The notes beneath the pieces were generated by a model. That model was not told the origin of the DNA, made no database searches, and worked only from the letters and a program-made list of their open reading frames with translations. Positions 1-8,361 of a stretch of 64,000 bases of DNA are shown here, piece after piece. The position numbers were made by a program, and so were the translations under genes. The number at the start of each line of letters is the position of its first letter. Position 1 is the stretch's first letter. This DNA comes from Candidatus Hungatella pullicola (GTDB lineage Bacteria > Bacillota > Clostridia > Lachnospirales > Lachnospiraceae), in the NCBI GenBank assembly GCA_019114305.1, contig DXFU01000057.1, forward strand, positions 1 through 64,000, given 5' to 3'.

Positions 1-3
1 CAT
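1..3 (-). CDS. start codon of a gene running off the left edge
   Basis: Bases 1-3 read ATG on the minus strand, preceded at 12-17 by a perfect AGGAGG ribosome site at normal spacing. This is the first codon of a minus-strand gene whose body lies outside the window, so no product can be named. A weak promoter is possible (TAAAAT at 52-57 with a TTTAGA-like box 18 bp upstream). The ribosome site lies in one arm of a 10-bp perfect inverted repeat (13-22 with 57-66), so a longer transcript reading in from ppdK could fold it away. Confidence 0.55.
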
Positions 4-91
4 TCTTTGGACCTCCTGTGCTTTTTATTTGTGGTTTGCAGACCTACATTTATTTTAGCACAGGAGTTTCTTTTATCTAAAGAACTTCCCT

Positions 92-110
92 CCCCCTGCA
101 GAGCAGGGGG
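92..110. other. short GC-rich hairpin followed by T-rich tract
   Basis: An 8-bp perfect stem (92-99 with 103-110) with a 3-base loop is followed on the plus strand by TTTATTTTTA, so it resembles a plus-strand terminator. No plus-strand gene precedes it. On the minus strand it lies between the ppdK terminator and the gene starting at base 3, where it could be a leader structure. Confidence 0.35.
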
Positions 111-130
111 TTTATTTTTACGGTCATACA

Positions 131-168
131 AAAACAGGGGATTTCAGTCTGTTTGCTGAAATCCCCTG
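131..168 (-). terminator. rho-independent terminator of ppdK
   Basis: A 13-bp perfect stem (135-147 with 156-168, 8-base loop) lies just beyond the ppdK stop codon. On the minus strand it is followed by a TTTTTG run, giving a classic intrinsic terminator. Confidence 0.85.
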
Positions 169-194
169 CAAAACAAAGCTCTTTTATATTTTTA

Positions 195-2825
195 TTAGTC
201 CTGATCTTTTAACGCAGCCTGTGCTGCAGCCAGCCTGGCAATTGGAACACGATATGGAGAACAGGATACGTAGTTCAGACCTACTCTGTGGCAGAATTCG
301 ATGGAAGACGGATCTCCGCCGTGCTCGCCGCAGATACCCAGCTTAATGCCCGGTCTTGTCTTTCTTCCCTTTTCAGCAGCCATCTGAACCAGCTGGCCTA
401 CACCTGTCTGATCAAGTCTTGCAAATGGATCAGACTCATAGATCTTAGCCTTATAGTAAGCATCCAAGAACTTTCCGGCATCATCGCGGGAGAAACCAAA
501 GGTCATCTGTGTCAGATCGTTGGTTCCGAAGGAGAAGAATTCTGCTTCCTCAGCAATGGCGTCTGCGGTAAGGGCAGCTCTTGGAATCTCGATCATAGTA
601 CCGATGTGATATTCCATATCAGAGCCTTTTTCCTTCTTAACAGCCTCTGCTGTCTCTACCACAATATCCTTAACAAACTTAAGCTCTTTTTTCTCTCCTA
701 CCAGAGGAATCATAATTTCAGGAACAATATCATATCCATCTTCTTCCTTGACCTCGATAGCAGCTTCCATAACAGCTCTTGTCTGCATTCTGGCAATCTC
801 CGGATAGGTAACAGCCAGACGGCATCCTCTGTGTCCCATCATTGGGTTGAACTCATGAAGCTCAGCGCATTTTGCCTTAATAGCTTCAACAGAAAGTCCC
901 ATATCTGCAGCCAGTGCCTCAATATCTTCTTCCTTAGTGGGAAGGAACTCATGTAACGGCGGATCCAGATAACGAACAGTCATTGGTCTGCCCTCCAAAG
1001 CCTTGTACATAGCCTTGAAGTCACCCTTCTGGAACGGAATCAGCTCGCTTAAAGCTTCCTCTCTGGCCTCTACTGTGTCAGACAGAATCATCTTTCTGAT
1101 CTTTGGAATTCTGTCCTCCTCAAAGAACATATGCTCAGTACGGCAAAGACCGATTCCCTCAGCGCCCAGCTTTACAGCATTCTTCGTATCAGCTGGCGTA
1201 TCTGCATTGGTTCTTACCTGAAGAGTTCTGAACTCATCTGCCCATGCCATAATTCTTCCGAAATCACCGCTTACAGTAGCTTCTACGGTAGCAATATCTC
1301 CAAGATAAATCTTACCAGTGGAACCGTCTAAGGAAATGTAATCTCCTTCCTTAACAGTATGTCCGCCAAGTTCAAATACCTTTGCTTCCTCATCAATTTT
1401 AATCTCTCCGCATCCGGAAACACAGGCTGTACCCATACCGCGGGCAACTACAGCTGCGTGAGAAGTCATACCGCCGCGTACAGTAAGGATACCTTCTGCC
1501 GCATGCATACCTTCAATATCTTCCGGAGAAGTTTCCAGACGAACCAGAACAACTCTTTCTCCTGCCTCGTGGTGTGCCTTAGCGTCATCAGCGGTAAAGT
1601 AAACCTTACCTGCCGCTGCACCGGGAGATGCGGGAAGCGCAGAGCCAATAACCTCTCCGGCCTTCAAAGCAGCCGCATCAAAAGTAGGATGAAGCAGCTG
1701 ATCCAAAGACTTGGCATCAATTCTTAAAACAGCTTCCTGAGGAGTAATCTTGCCTTCGTCTACCAGATCGCAGGCAATCTTAATGGCAGCCGGAGCCGTT
1801 CTTTTTCCATTTCTTGTCTGAAGGAAAAACAGCTTGCCTTCCTGAATGGTAAACTCCATATCCTGCATATCCCGATAATGATTCTCCAGCTTCATAGCCA
1901 GATCCATAAATTCTTTATAGCACTCCGGCATATCCTCTGCCAGCTTGGTAATAGGCTGCGGGGTACGTACGCCTGCCACAACATCTTCGCCCTGAGCATT
2001 AATCAGGTACTCGCCGTAAATGCCCTTCTCACCGGTAGATGGGTTGCGGGTAAATGCAACGCCTGTACCGGAAGTATCACCCATATTACCGAACACCATA
2101 GTCTGAACGTTTACAGCAGTACCCCAGTCTCCCGGAATATCATTCATACGCCTGTAAACAATGGCTCTTGGATTATCCCAGGAACGGAACACGGCCTTAA
2201 CAGCCTCCATCAGCTGAACCTTTGGATCCTGCGGGAAATCCTCGCCGTTCATAGCGTCTTTATATACTTTCTTAAATCTTGCGATCAGTTCTTTTAAATC
2301 ATCAGCCGTAAGCTCTGTATCGTAATGAACGCCTTTTGCTTCCTTTACCTCATCAATGATCTTCTCAAAATAGGATTTTGGAACCTCCATAACTACATCT
2401 GAGAACATCTGAATAAATCTTCTGTAGGAATCGTAGGCAAATCTTGGATTGCCTGTTTTCTGGGCAAATCCTTCTACAGAAACATCATTTAATCCCAGGT
2501 TTAAGATGGTGTCCATCATACCCGGCATGGAAGCCCTTGCGCCGGAACGTACAGAAACAAGAAGCGGATCTTCTGTATCACCGAAGGTCTTTCCATTTTC
2601 TTTCTCCAGCCATTTCATAGCCTCAAAAATCTGATCCTGAATTTCCTGGGTGATCTTTTTTCCGCTTGTGTAATAATCCGTACATGCTTCAGTTGTTACA
2701 GTAAACCCCTGGGGAATGGGAAGTCCCAGATTTGTCATCTCCGCCAGGTTAGCCCCCTTGCCTCCCAACAGGTTTCGCATATCGGCATTGCCTTCTTTAA
2801 ATAAATAAACCCATTTAGCTGCCAT
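195..2825 (-). CDS. ppdK: pyruvate, phosphate dikinase
   Basis: PPDK interconverts pyruvate + ATP + Pi and PEP + AMP + PPi in the cytoplasm; in anaerobes it often works with PPi-dependent glycolysis. At 876 residues it has full family length. It opens with an N-terminal nucleotide-binding region (GGKGANLAEM near residue 21). The phosphohistidine swivelling domain carries GGMTSHAAVVARG around residue 450, and the C-terminal TIM barrel ends with the CGEHGGDP catalytic motif. The start is fixed by an AGGAGG site about 10 bases upstream. The gene stands alone with its own promoter (2925-2952) and terminator (135-168). Identity is essentially certain; only the physiological direction is inferred. 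Confidence 0.97.
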   Translation of the reverse strand: MAAKWVYLFKEGNADMRNLLGGKGANLAEMTNLGLPIPQGFTVTTEACTDYYTSGKKITQEIQDQIFEAMKWLEKENGKTFGDTEDPLLVSVRSGARASMPGMMDTILNLGLNDVSVEGFAQKTGNPRFAYDSYRRFIQMFSDVVMEVPKSYFEKIIDEVKEAKGVHYDTELTADDLKELIARFKKVYKDAMNGEDFPQDPKVQLMEAVKAVFRSWDNPRAIVYRRMNDIPGDWGTAVNVQTMVFGNMGDTSGTGVAFTRNPSTGEKGIYGEYLINAQGEDVVAGVRTPQPITKLAEDMPECYKEFMDLAMKLENHYRDMQDMEFTIQEGKLFFLQTRNGKRTAPAAIKIACDLVDEGKITPQEAVLRIDAKSLDQLLHPTFDAAALKAGEVIGSALPASPGAAAGKVYFTADDAKAHHEAGERVVLVRLETSPEDIEGMHAAEGILTVRGGMTSHAAVVARGMGTACVSGCGEIKIDEEAKVFELGGHTVKEGDYISLDGSTGKIYLGDIATVEATVSGDFGRIMAWADEFRTLQVRTNADTPADTKNAVKLGAEGIGLCRTEHMFFEEDRIPKIRKMILSDTVEAREEALSELIPFQKGDFKAMYKALEGRPMTVRYLDPPLHEFLPTKEEDIEALAADMGLSVEAIKAKCAELHEFNPMMGHRGCRLAVTYPEIARMQTRAVMEAAIEVKEEDGYDIVPEIMIPLVGEKKELKFVKDIVVETAEAVKKEKGSDMEYHIGTMIEIPRAALTADAIAEEAEFFSFGTNDLTQMTFGFSRDDAGKFLDAYYKAKIYESDPFARLDQTGVGQLVQMAAEKGRKTRPGIKLGICGEHGGDPSSIEFCHRVGLNYVSCSPYRVPIARLAAAQAALKDQD

Positions 2826-2924
2826 AAATTTTATTCCTCCTCAAATGGTGTTGTCATTTCCGCAATTTAAGCAGACAACATTGCCCTGCCAGCGGACAAC
2901 GCGCTTTTCAAATGACCTGTGAAT

Positions 2925-2952
2925 ATTATAACACAATTTTTTAGGGAGTAAA
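2925..2952 (-). promoter_or_regulatory. putative sigma-A promoter of ppdK
   Basis: On the minus strand a perfect TATAAT (2925-2930) is preceded by TTTACT (2947-2952, 4/6 match to TTGACA) at 16-bp spacing. The leader to the ppdK ATG is about 95 bases. The -35 box is only fair. Confidence 0.5.
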
Positions 2953-3065
2953 GAGGTTTTCTTCAATTATTAGCCAAAATTTACACATTTTTCACTACAA
3001 TTATATGAAAGTGCTTCCAAAATTCTGTCTTTTTCTTATATCCGATTTTGGTTCGTATATGCGAA

Positions 3066-3109
3066 AAATGCCCTGTGTTCTGCTTTGAAAAGCATACCCC
3101 AGGACATTT
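3066..3109 (-). terminator. terminator after the MATE transporter gene
   Basis: A long imperfect hairpin of about 20 pairs, including G-U pairs, starts 12 bases beyond the MATE stop codon. On the minus strand it runs directly into a TTTTT stretch. It separates the MATE gene from ppdK; the rest of 2826-3120 holds only the ppdK promoter. Confidence 0.75.
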
Positions 3110-3120
3110 CGTTCCAATCT

Positions 3121-4482
3121 TTATGATACTTTTTTCTTCTCCCTCCACAGCAGCCACCGGCAAACTCCTAAAGTAACGAACTCAGCTGCCGGCATAGTAG
3201 CCCAGATTCCAGTTACTCCAAAAAGGATGGGAAGAATAAATACTAAAATACTGTTTAAAATCAAACCTCTCATGAGACAGATAAGAAGGGAGTACTTAGG
3301 CTGCATCATAGACTGGAACCAAGTGCTGTAAACAATGTTGAAGCCCATGCCAAGGAAGGCAATAAAGTAAATTCTTACGGCCGGAATTGACATAGCAAGA
3401 ATTTCCTGGGTCGGTTCCACAAAGGCAGCCGTAACCAGACCGGGAAACAGCAGTCCCGCTGCCATAAAGAAAATTCCGGTAATCGTAACCGTAATCTCTC
3501 CCAAATGTCTTGCTTCTTTTAACCTTTCCTTTTTTCCCGCTCCAAAGTTCGTTGCCAAAATAGGCTGAAGCGCCTGAGAAATACCATTGCTGATAGAATT
3601 TACAATCAGGGCGCTGTTGGAAATAATTCCGTACACCACAACTCCCAGATCTCCCACATACCGCAGCAGCTGACGGTTAAACAGGAACGTCACCACTCCA
3701 TTGCTCATTTCCAAAAGGAAACTGGCCAAGCCGTTGACAGCCACTTCTCCCGCCTTTTTCCACTGCGCTCCTTTTACTACCTTCAAAGTATTTTGGGGCG
3801 AAAACAGATGAGTCAATAAAATTGCCAGAGTGATCACAGATCCCATTACAGTGGCCGCTGCTGCCCCCGCCATCCCCATTCCCATGGGAAAAATAAAAAT
3901 ATAATCCAGCACAACATTGGCGACGCCTCCGGAAATCACCCCAACCATGGCAGTCTTCGGGGCGCGGTCATTTCTGACAAACGCCTGTAAAAATCCGGAA
4001 AATACAAATACAGGCGCGCCGGTAACCAGAACTCTGCCATACTGACGGACATAAAGATCCATACTTTCATTTCGTCCCAGGAACCTGGTCACAGGGTCAA
4101 AAAACAAATGTCCGAATACCAGATAAAACACCGCCATCGCGGCTGCCATAGCCAAAGCTACTGTAAAGTACTCCCTGGCCTCTCTCTCCTGCTGCCTTCC
4201 CTTGGATATGGACAGCAGCACACCTCCGCCTACCCCAAACAGCATTCCTGTACCAAAAAACAGGCTGAATACAGGAAGAAGCAGATTCAAAGCCGCGATT
4301 CCTATGGCTCCTACCCCTCGCCCGATCATCAAAGTATCTGCCAGTATATATATAGAAGTAACTAATGTGGCGCTTACAGACGGAAGCAGATATTTTCCAA
4401 AAAGCTTTTTTACCGGATCATCCAGCAGATTGTACTTCTGCACAGCCATTCTCCTTTCCAAATTATCCTCTTGATTTTTCAT
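3121..4482 (-). CDS. MATE family multidrug/Na+ antiporter-type efflux protein
   Basis: This is a polytopic membrane protein of about 453 residues with roughly twelve hydrophobic segments and the two-fold repeat of MATE transporters. Near the N-terminus it reads LLDDPVKKLFGKYLLPS, followed by TLMIGRGVGAIGIAALNLLLP, typical of the DinF/NorM-like branch common in Clostridia. MATE proteins export cationic compounds in exchange for Na+ or H+; the substrate here is unknown. The reading frame is open further upstream to 4560, but the start at 4482 is preferred because GGAAGG precedes it at normal spacing. The gene follows glyS on the same strand with no convincing terminator between, so read-through is possible. 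Confidence 0.88.
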   Translation of the reverse strand: MKNQEDNLERRMAVQKYNLLDDPVKKLFGKYLLPSVSATLVTSIYILADTLMIGRGVGAIGIAALNLLLPVFSLFFGTGMLFGVGGGVLLSISKGRQQEREAREYFTVALAMAAAMAVFYLVFGHLFFDPVTRFLGRNESMDLYVRQYGRVLVTGAPVFVFSGFLQAFVRNDRAPKTAMVGVISGGVANVVLDYIFIFPMGMGMAGAAAATVMGSVITLAILLTHLFSPQNTLKVVKGAQWKKAGEVAVNGLASFLLEMSNGVVTFLFNRQLLRYVGDLGVVVYGIISNSALIVNSISNGISQALQPILATNFGAGKKERLKEARHLGEITVTITGIFFMAAGLLFPGLVTAAFVEPTQEILAMSIPAVRIYFIAFLGMGFNIVYSTWFQSMMQPKYSLLICLMRGLILNSILVFILPILFGVTGIWATMPAAEFVTLGVCRWLLWREKKKVS

Positions 4483-4659
4483 ACTTGTTCCTTCCCATTG
4501 CCTGGGCAAAAGAATGGGACCAAAGAGGAAAAATTTCAGATTTTCCCTCGTCAGTCCCATTATTCTGGTCTGTTCTTTGCAGCCGGAGTTTGCCGCCTTT
4601 GGCCGTCAGCCAGCGCCCTTCTCCGCATTTTGCCCGCAAAACATAAAGATATATTAATT

Positions 4660-6048
4660 TTAGAAGCGGAATTTGTCCTCAAAATAAGCTTTCAGCTCAG
4701 TAATGGGAATTCTTACCTGCTCCATGGTATCTCTGTCACGGACAGTTACCGCATGATCTTCCTCAGAATCAAAATCGTAGGTTACGCAGAATGGAGTACC
4801 GATCTCATCCTGTCTTCTGTACCGCTTTCCAATATTGCCTCTGTCATCGAATTCGCAGTTAAAGTATTTGGAAAGCTCGGTGTATACTTTTTCGGCGCCT
4901 TCATTCAGTTTTTTGGACAACGGAAGCACGCCTACCTTTACAGGCGCAATCGCCGGATGGAAGTGAAGCACAGTACGCACATCTCCTTCTCCAATCTCCT
5001 CCTCATCATAAGCAGAGCACAGGAAAGCCAACGTTACACGGTCAGCGCCCAGTGACGGCTCAATAACATAAGGAATATATTTTTCCTTTTTCTCATCATC
5101 AAAATATGTCATATCCTGGCCGGAAACGTTCTGATGCTGAGTTAAGTCATAGTCTGTTCTGTCCGCGATTCCCCACAGCTCGCCCCAGCCAAATGGGAAC
5201 AGGAACTCAATATCTGTTGTAGCCTTGCTGTAGAAGCTTAATTCTTCCTTCTCATGGTCTCTGACTCTCATTTCATCTTCCTTAATTCCCAGAGTCTTCA
5301 GCCAGTTGATGCAGAACTGCTTCCAGTAATCAAACCATTCCAGATCCGTATCCGGCTGGCAGAAAAATTCCAGCTCCATCTGTTCAAACTCTCTGGTACG
5401 GAAAGTAAAGTTGCCTGGAGTAATCTCATTGCGGAAAGATTTTCCAATCTGTCCGATACCAAAAGGAACTTTCTTTCTGGAAGTTCTCTGTACATTCTTG
5501 AAATTTACAAAGATACCCTGAGCAGTCTCCGGTCTTAAATATACCGTATTCTTAGCATCCTCTGTTACGCCCTGAAATGTTTTGAACATCAGGTTAAACT
5601 GACGAATATCGGTAAAATCATGTTTGCCGCAGCTTGGACAGCAGATGTTATGATCATCAATATACTTTTTCATCTCCTCCTGTGACCAGGCATCTACAGA
5701 CCCTTCAATGGCAATGCCGTTCTCAGCCATATAGTCCTCAATCAGCTTATCGGCACGGAAACGCTCCTTGCAGGCCTTGCAGTCCATAAGAGGATCAGAA
5801 AATCCACCCAAATGACCGGAAGCAACCCATGTCTGAGAATTCATCAAAATAGCGCAGTCCACGCCTACGTTATATGGGCTTTCCTGAATAAACTTCTGCC
5901 ACCAGGCCTTCTTTACATTATTCTTCAGTTCAACGCCCAGATTGCCGTAATCCCAGGTATTTGCCAGTCCTCCGTAAATTTCAGAGCCCGGATACACAAA
6001 TCCTCTTGATTTTGCCAGACCTACAATCTTTTCCATTGTCTTTTCCAT
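4660..6048 (-). CDS. glyS: glycyl-tRNA synthetase, homodimeric type
   Basis: This enzyme attaches glycine to tRNA-Gly in the cytoplasm. At 462 residues it matches the single-chain alpha2 type rather than the alpha/beta type. Class II signatures are visible: motif 2-like [19 protein letters not shown], and motif 3-like [13 protein letters not shown] before the C-terminal anticodon-binding domain. The N-terminal [17 protein letters not shown] is highly characteristic. The ATG is preceded by AGAGG. It lies 14 bases downstream of a small lipoprotein gene and is probably co-transcribed with it from the promoter at 6720-6748. I see no T-box leader immediately upstream. Confidence 0.97.
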   Translation of the reverse strand: MEKTMEKIVGLAKSRGFVYPGSEIYGGLANTWDYGNLGVELKNNVKKAWWQKFIQESPYNVGVDCAILMNSQTWVASGHLGGFSDPLMDCKACKERFRADKLIEDYMAENGIAIEGSVDAWSQEEMKKYIDDHNICCPSCGKHDFTDIRQFNLMFKTFQGVTEDAKNTVYLRPETAQGIFVNFKNVQRTSRKKVPFGIGQIGKSFRNEITPGNFTFRTREFEQMELEFFCQPDTDLEWFDYWKQFCINWLKTLGIKEDEMRVRDHEKEELSFYSKATTDIEFLFPFGWGELWGIADRTDYDLTQHQNVSGQDMTYFDDEKKEKYIPYVIEPSLGADRVTLAFLCSAYDEEEIGEGDVRTVLHFHPAIAPVKVGVLPLSKKLNEGAEKVYTELSKYFNCEFDDRGNIGKRYRRQDEIGTPFCVTYDFDSEEDHAVTVRDRDTMEQVRIPITELKAYFEDKFRF

Positions 6049-6062
6049 GATCTTAACCTCTC

Positions 6063-6686
6063 TTATTTAAATATAATGTAATTGATCCCCTCTGAAGTGC
6101 GGACTTTGTTGCTGCCCTCCAGTACACTGTTGTCCGAAACAAACCGGATCTCTTTCTCTGTATGGATGGTAACAGGCTGAGCCGAATCAATGACTGCCAC
6201 CTGATAGTCCCCCTTTTTGGCAATTTCCTCCACGGAAACGGTCTTTTTGTCCGCTCCTTTCAGCCAGCTGCCTTCGTAGCCCATAATCTGGTCAGCCAGT
6301 TCTGTCACCGTACCGAAGGAAATGGAATTCACCTGGTTTTCCATATCCTGGGATGCGGCGGTAAAATCCACCATAGCCTGGGGGCTTCCGTACTCAAATA
6401 CAAGCTCTGCCCGGCCTCCTTCAAGACTGCAGGAGGTGAGAGTTACGGCCTCCTGGCCGTACTCCTGATTAAATTCTGAAACCTTCTCCTCCGCAAAGGC
6501 CCGAAGACCTTCCTCTTTATAATAATCCTTCTGTTCAAAGGTATCTATTGTAGCCGTAGAAAGCTTTCCCTCTCCGCTGATATAGATGCTGCTGGACTCC
6601 GGCTCAAAGGCCTCCCCCGATCCCGCGCAGCCTGTCAGCATTCCGGCGGCCAGCGCGGCAGCCAAAACTGCCTTTATTTTTCTCAT
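6063..6686 (-). CDS. small lipoprotein of unknown function
   Basis: This 207-residue protein has a short basic N-terminus, a hydrophobic stretch and a lipobox ending LTGC (Cys20), so it should be lipid-anchored on the outer face of the membrane. The mature part is acidic and shows no domain I recognise. The pattern of short beta-type segments and the C-terminal [12 protein letters not shown] are the most distinctive parts. It heads a two-gene unit with glyS (14-base gap) and has a good promoter and an AGGAGG-type ribosome site. The link to glyS looks like shared transcription rather than shared function. No function is assigned. Confidence 0.82.
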   Translation of the reverse strand: MRKIKAVLAAALAAGMLTGCAGSGEAFEPESSSIYISGEGKLSTATIDTFEQKDYYKEEGLRAFAEEKVSEFNQEYGQEAVTLTSCSLEGGRAELVFEYGSPQAMVDFTAASQDMENQVNSISFGTVTELADQIMGYEGSWLKGADKKTVSVEEIAKKGDYQVAVIDSAQPVTIHTEKEIRFVSDNSVLEGSNKVRTSEGINYIIFK

Positions 6687-6719
6687 CTGCCTTCCTCCTG
6701 CTTCTGAACATATGAAAGC

Positions 6720-6748
6720 ATTATATCAAATCACTGTTTCCATTTCAA
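6720..6748 (-). promoter_or_regulatory. sigma-A promoter of lipoprotein-glyS
   Basis: On the minus strand TTGAAA (6743-6748) and a perfect TATAAT (6720-6725) are separated by exactly 17 bp, a little over 30 bases before the lipoprotein ATG. Confidence 0.75.
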
Positions 6749-6767
6749 TACTTTATATCCTTCCCGT

Positions 6768-7424
6768 CTAAATCTCCCCGGACATTGCCTTTAAAATATC
6801 CAGGGAATGAAAATTCCTGTCTATAAACCGTCTTTTATTCTGTTCCACGCACCGGGAAAATTCCTCCATGACGGCAGGTGTCAGGGTAAAGGTATACAAA
6901 TGCTCCACCGGTGAAAAAATCACATATTCCCAGGCGTAGGCAGCTGAGTCACTGACAGAATAGGGAGGCTTTTCCGTATATTCCCCTCCAATTACCATTG
7001 TTCTCAGCTCAAAAATCCGTCTTACCAGGGGATTGGGAAGGGATGGGGCCAGAAGCGCTTTCACAGACTGATACAAAAGTGTCAGAAGCTCCGTGCTCTC
7101 TATATTCTCCCTGGAATAGTAATCCGCCAGCTCCAGAAAGTAAGAGCCATAGCAGGCTCCTTCCATATCATAAGCAAGCTTTTCAAAGTAATTGACCACC
7201 TCGACAGAGTGAAGATTGTAGGCTTCCCTGCCTTCGTACAGGGAAAAGGTTCCCAGAACAAAGGGACGGCAGGCTGCCATCACCGAACTTCCCGGTCTCC
7301 TGGCTCCTCTGGCGAAAGCAGTAATCTTGCCTCTCTCCTTTGTAAAAATCACCAGTCTTTTATCCGCTTCCCCTGAAGGAGCAGCCTTAAGAACCATGCC
7401 TGACAGCCTTACGGTTTCTCTCAC
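6768..7424 (-). CDS. recO: DNA repair protein RecO
   Basis: RecO anneals single strands and helps RecR load RecA on SSB-coated DNA. The 218-residue protein has the N-terminal OB-fold signature (SGMVLKAAPSGEADKRLVIFTKERGKITAFARGARR, described here in parts) followed by the helical C-terminal half. The start is a GTG at 7424 that preserves the family N-terminus; the next in-frame ATG would cut into the OB fold. It is slightly shorter than the usual 240-250 residues, and I see no CxxC zinc-finger pairs. It lies 15 bases after era, the common recO/era pairing. Confidence 0.92.
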   Translation of the reverse strand: MRETVRLSGMVLKAAPSGEADKRLVIFTKERGKITAFARGARRPGSSVMAACRPFVLGTFSLYEGREAYNLHSVEVVNYFEKLAYDMEGACYGSYFLELADYYSRENIESTELLTLLYQSVKALLAPSLPNPLVRRIFELRTMVIGGEYTEKPPYSVSDSAAYAWEYVIFSPVEHLYTFTLTPAVMEEFSRCVEQNKRRFIDRNFHSLDILKAMSGEI

Positions 7425-7439
7425 CCTTCATCACCAGCC

Positions 7440-8345
7440 CTAAATGTCTTTCTGATTGTATCCATAGTTTTTCATATACAGCTCGCTGTCACGCCACTCT
7501 TTCCGGACCTTGACCCACAGCTGAAGGTTCACCTTGGTATCCATGAGATTTTCAATCTCAACTCTGGCCGCTGACCCAATTTTTTTCAGCATTTTGCCGC
7601 CTTTTCCAATAATAATGCCTTTATGGGAATCCCTTTCGCATACAATGGTTGCCTCAATATCGATGATCCCATTGGGACGTTCCTTCATCTTCTCAATGGT
7701 TACAGCTATACCGTGTGGAATCTCATCATTTAAAAGCCGTAAAGCCTTTTCCCGAATCAATTCAGCCGCAATCTGTCTCATGGGCTGATCTGTGACCGTA
7801 TCCTCGTCATAGTACTGCGGACCTTCCGGCAGATATTCATAGATCAGGTCCAGCATACGGTCTGTATTCTTATCCTTCAGGGCGGATACAGGGATAATTT
7901 CAGCAAAGGAACAGATATCTTTATAAGCGTCTATAAAGGCCAGAATTTCTTCCTGCCGTTTCACGGTGTCAATTTTATTGATTACCAGAATTACGGGAGT
8001 CTTTCCTTTGTTCAGCTCCTCAGCAATATGTCTTTCTCCCGCTCCAATATAGGTAGTAGGTTCTACCAGCCACAGAACCACATCCACCTCCCTCAGGGTA
8101 TGCTCGGCCACATTCACCATATACTCTCCCAGACGGTTTTTGGCCTTGTGGATTCCGGGAGTGTCCAAAAATATGATCTGTCCTCTCTCGTCAGTATACA
8201 CAGTCTGTATCCTATTTCTCGTGGTCTGAGGCTTATCAGATGTAATGGCAATCTTCTGCCCGATTAAATGATTCATCAAAGTGGATTTCCCCACATTAGG
8301 TCTTCCCACCAAAGCCACAAACCCTGATTTGTATTTGTTTTCCAT
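7440..8345 (-). CDS. era: GTPase Era
   Basis: Era binds GTP and the 3' end of 16S rRNA and helps 30S subunit maturation. From the chosen start it has 301 residues, the normal length. Visible motifs are G1 GRPNVGKST, G3 DTPG and G4 NKID, and a C-terminal KH domain with IIGKGGKMLKKIG. The frame is open to 8393, but the start at 8345 has an AAGGAGA site at ideal spacing and avoids overlapping the M16 protease gene that ends at 8362. It lies between that gene and recO in one apparent transcription unit. Confidence 0.96.
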   Translation of the reverse strand: MENKYKSGFVALVGRPNVGKSTLMNHLIGQKIAITSDKPQTTRNRIQTVYTDERGQIIFLDTPGIHKAKNRLGEYMVNVAEHTLREVDVVLWLVEPTTYIGAGERHIAEELNKGKTPVILVINKIDTVKRQEEILAFIDAYKDICSFAEIIPVSALKDKNTDRMLDLIYEYLPEGPQYYDEDTVTDQPMRQIAAELIREKALRLLNDEIPHGIAVTIEKMKERPNGIIDIEATIVCERDSHKGIIIGKGGKMLKKIGSAARVEIENLMDTKVNLQLWVKVRKEWRDSELYMKNYGYNQKDI

Positions 8346-8361
8346 GGGTTTCTCCTTTGTT

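Noticed and set aside
4660..6686. T-box riboswitch for glyS
   Set aside because: The gene lies 14 bases behind a lipoprotein gene, and the short leader before that gene shows no T-box or specifier structure.
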